From positions 1 to 8,100 of the forward strand of contig CALEMV010000406.1 in assembly GCA_937910655.1 (NCBI GenBank): a stretch of DNA of 8,100 nt, in the 5' to 3' direction. A program made the translations under genes and the position numbers. The notes under the pieces are model-generated. The model did no database searches and was not told the DNA's origin. It saw only the letters and a program-made list of their open reading frames with translations. How positions within the stretch are numbered: position 1 is the first letter of the stretch; every line of letters starts with the position of its first letter. This stretch comes from an uncultured Solobacterium sp. (GTDB lineage: Bacteria; Bacillota_I; Bacilli_A; Erysipelotrichales; Erysipelotrichaceae). Of the stretch, positions 6,049 to 8,100 are shown one piece after another.

Positions 6049-7359
6049 TTATTTTTTCTGTTTACGATTGTATGCTTGAATATTTGATGTCAATGAGAAG
6101 CCAATCCTGTAGTTGAGTGCGTAAATAACACGTGCTCTGAATCTTTCAAAATTACTGAGACCATTTGATATCATAATAAATTCTCGCATCTTTTGATTAA
6201 GACTCTCAGCGAGTGCATTAGACTGTTTTCTATCTTCTGTTGGTCTTTGAAATGAATTGCATATTTCTTCAAACCAATTTTCCAATAAATTAATGAACTC
6301 GCTATAACATACCAGTCTAGATTCTTTAAAATACCTAATTAAGTCTGTGAGTTCTTCAATACATTCTGGATAAGTAGAATTTCTATTAAAATATCTATAA
6401 TCTTCCTTTAACTCATAGGCCTTTTTGAGTATGGGGTTGAGATTGAGAAGTGCGTCATATAGATCTCGATAGTTCATCTTCTGACGAAAGAAATGATTAT
6501 ATTTAGGTTCATTATCCAGAAAGCAATCTGTTTCCAAGAGGTGGTGAAAGTGCTTGAGCAGATAGTAAGCAGGACTTTCTTTAGGAACCTGGTTCATTAA
6601 AGATACACGTAATCTAGTAAAACCATCAGAAAGATGTTTGACTACATGGAAAGGATCGACGGATATCTTACAGTTTGGAAAGTATTTGAGAGAGACTTGT
6701 TTATAAGGTTCCCACATATCTATGGTTACATATAAGACACGTTTTCTTTCTTCTAGAGGTATCTTCTCGAGATGTGCTGATAATGTTCGTTTTGAACGAT
6801 CGGGTAATAATTCATTAAGAACGCGAGCATCATTATCTACAAAAGAACATAGATATGAACCACCATATTTGGCCATATTAGAATGAAGCTCATCAATTCC
6901 TAGATTAGTTGGTAGAGTTAACCTTGGGACTTGAATGAAACTATCAGCATATAGTTGGACAGTAGTAACCGAGGTATTATACCTTTCGGCAATATCTTTG
7001 TAGGATAGATGTAGATTTTGAAAGTCGGTAGCAATCTTATAAAGTACAGCATAGGTTTGATGGAAATATTCAGGCCCAAAAGGATTATCCTCACAAAATG
7101 TTTTAAAACAATCCTTACAAGTATAGCGTCTACGCTTCCAATGAATAGAAGAAGGTGTATCACCTAAAGGAAGGTGATTATACGTTCTATGAATATAACC
7201 CTTAGAGACTGCAGGGCCACCACAGTAAGGACAGGTTGGGTGTTGGTTTACCAGTGTGATATATACAAAGAGACGGTCTTCCTTACGCTTCGCATCGATT
7301 TCTTGAATTGAATCTGATGTTAGATTTAAGGTTGACGTGATAAAATCATGAATAGCCAT
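6049..7359 (-). CDS. tnp: ISL3-family transposase
   Basis: This 436-residue DDE transposase cuts and joins the IS ends. The N-terminal zinc-ribbon (zf-ISL3 type) has CPYC at 43-46 and CKDC at 81-84. A helix-turn-helix-like segment follows (about 117-140, LSYKDIAERYNTSVTTVQLY). The catalytic core has GIDE (Asp156), VTIDMWEPY (Asp214), VDPFHVVKHL (Asp235) and the C-terminal NALAESLNQKMRE motif with Glu385; Asp156, Asp214 and Glu385 are the likely catalytic triad. No stop or frameshift interrupts it, so it is probably functional. The start ATG (complement of 7357-7359) has GGAGG (complement of 7369-7373) 9 nt upstream. That SD lies in an inverted repeat that could hide it in longer transcripts. 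The gene points back towards the CHAP gene. Confidence 0.95.
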   Translation of the reverse strand: MAIHDFITSTLNLTSDSIQEIDAKRKEDRLFVYITLVNQHPTCPYCGGPAVSKGYIHRTYNHLPLGDTPSSIHWKRRRYTCKDCFKTFCEDNPFGPEYFHQTYAVLYKIATDFQNLHLSYKDIAERYNTSVTTVQLYADSFIQVPRLTLPTNLGIDELHSNMAKYGGSYLCSFVDNDARVLNELLPDRSKRTLSAHLEKIPLEERKRVLYVTIDMWEPYKQVSLKYFPNCKISVDPFHVVKHLSDGFTRLRVSLMNQVPKESPAYYLLKHFHHLLETDCFLDNEPKYNHFFRQKMNYRDLYDALLNLNPILKKAYELKEDYRYFNRNSTYPECIEELTDLIRYFKESRLVCYSEFINLLENWFEEICNSFQRPTEDRKQSNALAESLNQKMREFIMISNGLSNFERFRARVIYALNYRIGFSLTSNIQAYNRKQKK

Positions 7360-7367
7360 ATAGGGCT

Positions 7368-7417
7368 ACCTCCATTTCTATTTGATTCTCCAGACAAGAA
7401 GATAATAGCATGGAGGT
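7368..7417 (-). promoter_or_regulatory. Inverted repeat covering the transposase ribosome-binding site
   Basis: In the transposase mRNA sense, ACCTCCAT (complement of 7417-7410) is exactly complementary to ATGGAGGT (complement of 7375-7368), which contains the SD. A third segment, TGGAG (complement of 7392-7388), between them can pair with the same first arm. A 21-codon upstream frame (ATG at complement of 7411-7409, stop at 7348-7346) overlaps the transposase start in another frame. Function is inferred. Confidence 0.45.
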
Positions 7418-7420
7418 TTT

Positions 7421-7426
7421 ATTATA
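7421..7426 (-). promoter_or_regulatory. Candidate -10 box of the transposase promoter
   Basis: TATAAT on the minus strand is a perfect -10 match, 61 nt before the transposase ATG. No good -35 is found 16-18 nt upstream (CATTTT or similar). Transcription would begin near 7414, inside the first arm of the inverted repeat at 7410-7417. Confidence 0.4.
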
Positions 7427-7450
7427 TTTGGGTCTCCCCACAAAAAATGA

Positions 7451-7469
7451 GCACGATAATTTTTCGTGC
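7451..7469. repeat. Subterminal hairpin near the right IS end
   Basis: GCACGA (7451-7456) and TCGTGC (7464-7469) form a perfect 6-bp inverted repeat with a 7-nt A/T loop, about 50 nt inside the IS end. The left end has a comparable GCGTG/CACGC repeat (5929-5933/5948-5952) partly inside the terminal repeat. These may be transposase contacts or transcript structures; nothing distinguishes these options. Confidence 0.4.
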
Positions 7470-7494
7470 CCACAAAAGTTTATAGCCTATCCCC

Positions 7495-7518
7495 AACCCC
7501 ATGAGATTTTAAAGTGCC
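7495..7518 (-). repeat. Terminal inverted repeat of the IS, right end (transposase 5' side)
   Basis: Read on the minus strand from 7518 it starts GGCACTTTAAAAT and matches the left end at 19 of 24 positions. The 8-bp duplication GATTTTGG follows directly on the plus strand. Confidence 0.85.
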
Positions 7519-7526
7519 GATTTTGG
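7519..7526. repeat. Target-site duplication, right copy
   Basis: Exact copy of 5907-5914. Its last two bases (GG) are also the first two bases of the stem of the displaced terminator at 7525-7554. Confidence 0.9.
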
Positions 7527-7554
7527 AAGATACATAGAGTATCTTCCTTTTTTT
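7525..7554 (+). terminator. Orphaned terminator of the CHAP gene, displaced by the IS
   Basis: A perfect 9-bp stem, GGAAGATAC (7525-7533) with GTATCTTCC (7539-7547), has a 5-nt loop and seven T (7548-7554). Removing the IS and one duplication copy puts it about 18 nt after the CHAP gene stop, where a terminator is expected. At present no plus-strand gene ends beside it. Confidence 0.85.
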
Positions 7555-7559
7555 GATAG

Positions 7560-7588
7560 TTGAAATCAGTGCTTGTTTTGAATAAAAT
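7560..7588 (+). promoter_or_regulatory. Promoter of the small membrane protein gene, adjacent to the start codon
   Basis: TTGAAA (7560-7565, 5/6) is followed after exactly 17 nt by TAAAAT (7583-7588, 5/6). The ATG is at 7595, six bases later, so the predicted transcript starts at or next to the A of ATG. The six bases between (ACCTAT) contain no SD. Confidence 0.7.
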
Positions 7589-7594
7589 ACCTAT

Positions 7595-7837
7595 ATGAGT
7601 AGAAGAGATGAACAACGAAATTTACGCATGAATCAAGTTGCGTACTTCTTGATGACCTTTGCGGTATACATAGCGATATACATGGTTTTTGTGTTCTTGT
7701 TTAGTATCGTAAATGGATTCTTGAGTTTACATCCATATATCAAACTGATTATCTATATTCTCTTCTTTGAAGCTGATCGTAGAGTTACGGCATATATAAT
7801 GCGATTACCGATTGTTAAATCCTTTATTCGTTTATAA
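7595..7837 (+). CDS. Small two-helix membrane protein, unknown function
   Basis: This is an 80-residue protein I do not recognise. It has a basic N-terminus (MSRRDEQRNLR), a long hydrophobic stretch (about 15-43), a short turn with His-Pro (about 46-47), a second hydrophobic segment (about 49-58) and a basic C-terminal tail with scattered hydrophobic residues (ADRRVTAYIMRLPIVKSFIRL). Positive charges at both ends predict N-in/C-in topology in the cytoplasmic membrane. It is supported as real by a well-spaced promoter ending six bases before its ATG and by an intrinsic terminator overlapping its stop, making it a single-gene transcript. It has no SD and appears leaderless, like the CHAP gene. 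Before the IS arrived, it lay directly downstream of the CHAP gene and its terminator. Confidence 0.7.
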   Translation: MSRRDEQRNLRMNQVAYFLMTFAVYIAIYMVFVFLFSIVNGFLSLHPYIKLIIYILFFEADRRVTAYIMRLPIVKSFIRL

Positions 7838-7858
7838 TCCGGTTAAACGGATTTTTTT
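7836..7858 (+). terminator. Intrinsic terminator after the small membrane protein gene
   Basis: AATCCG (7836-7841) pairs with CGGATT (7848-7853) around a 6-nt loop, followed by T to 7858. The stem starts within the TAA stop codon. It is short (6 bp), so moderate strength is expected. Confidence 0.75.
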
Positions 7859-7876
7859 GATAATAGGAGAGCCATT

Positions 7877-8100
7877 ATGGAAAAGTGGAATTTATATACG
7901 ATTGATCGTGTGATTACAAATCGTGTAATAACACGTGGAGATGATATTCCGAAAAATCTTTATCATTTAGTTGTACATGTATGTATCTTTAATGCAAAAA
8001 ACCAAATGTTGATTCAACAAAGACAAACCTTTAAAAAAGGGTGGCCTAATATGTGGGATGTAACTGTTGGTGGTTCTGCTATGATTGGTGAAAATAGTCG
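7877..8100 (+). CDS. NUDIX hydrolase (IDI/YfcD-like), N-terminal part
   Basis: The first 74 residues of a gene that runs off the right edge. It starts MEKWNLYTIDRVITNRVITRGD, continues with the YHLVVHVCIFN strand and LIQQRQTFKKGWPNMWDVT, and reaches GGSAMIGENS, the first half of a NUDIX box (Gly-x5-Glu). NUDIX enzymes hydrolyse a nucleoside diphosphate linked to another group. The W-x-LY start and the HLVVHV-WPNMWD pattern resemble the isopentenyl-diphosphate-isomerase-like/YfcD subgroup, whose substrates are mostly unknown. The REXXEE part is outside the window, so activity cannot be judged. AGGAGA (7865-7870) is a proper SD 6 nt before the ATG, unlike the preceding gene. Transcription probably depends on read-through of the short terminator at 7836-7858 or on an unseen promoter. 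Confidence 0.85.
   Translation, partial: MEKWNLYTIDRVITNRVITRGDDIPKNLYHLVVHVCIFNAKNQMLIQQRQTFKKGWPNMWDVTVGGSAMIGENS

Larger units (their letters stand above)
5915..7518 (-). mobile_element. Complete ISL3-family insertion sequence, 1604 bp
   Basis: The element is bounded by imperfect inverted repeats starting GG (5915-5938 and the complement of 7518-7495) and flanked by a perfect 8-bp target duplication. It carries one intact transposase gene on the minus strand, about 135 bp of non-coding sequence on its left end and about 160 bp on its right. Length, repeat size, duplication size and transposase all fit ISL3. Everything needed for mobility appears intact, and the identical duplication copies suggest a fairly recent insertion. 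I cannot assign a named IS without a search. Confidence 0.93.

Noticed and set aside
1..8100. tRNA, rRNA, CRISPR array, toxin-antitoxin or phage genes
   Set aside because: I found no tRNA-like cloverleaf, regularly spaced repeats or signature proteins on either strand.

Overview
The window comes from a low-GC Gram-positive bacterium (Bacillota). Evidence: L27 carries the N-terminal extension that needs Prp processing, rplU has a structured leader ahead of a TTG start, Shine-Dalgarno (SD) sites are strong AGGAGG types, and there is a CHAP-domain secreted protein. Protein flavour and gene order (rplU-prp-rpmA, then obgE-ruvA-ruvB) resemble Erysipelotrichia, but I cannot confirm that without a search.

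Layout, left to right. (1) Bases 3-413 are the C-terminal end of an ApbE-type FMN transferase. (2) Bases 414-724 are an intergenic region holding a long, bulged RNA hairpin that fits an L21 leader. (3) Next is the ribosomal-protein operon rplU-prp-rpmA, closed by a strong intrinsic terminator. (4) Then obgE-ruvA-ruvB, tightly packed and closed by a second terminator. (5) A secreted protein follows with two Ig-like segments, a coiled coil and a CHAP amidase/peptidase domain. Its promoter abuts its start codon, with no SD. (6) A complete ISL3-family insertion sequence (5915-7518, 1604 bp) carries its transposase on the minus strand, imperfect 24-bp inverted repeats and a perfect 8-bp target duplication. 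It landed directly after the CHAP gene's stop codon and pushed that gene's terminator 1.6 kb away. (7) An 80-aa two-helix membrane protein follows, also apparently leaderless. (8) The window ends in the start of a NUDIX hydrolase gene.

How the genes work together: L21 and L27 are large-subunit proteins, Prp trims L27, and Obg is a large-subunit assembly GTPase, so the first half is a ribosome-biogenesis block. RuvA and RuvB form the Holliday-junction branch-migration motor. The second half is accessory: cell-wall hydrolase, mobile element, small membrane protein and NUDIX enzyme.

There is no obvious new multi-gene system here. The signals most worth a second look are: the shared TAAAAT-N6-ATG architecture of two genes with no SD; a possible fold-back control of the transposase start site; the IS separating a gene from its terminator; and the terminator plus SD hairpin between rpmA and obgE.
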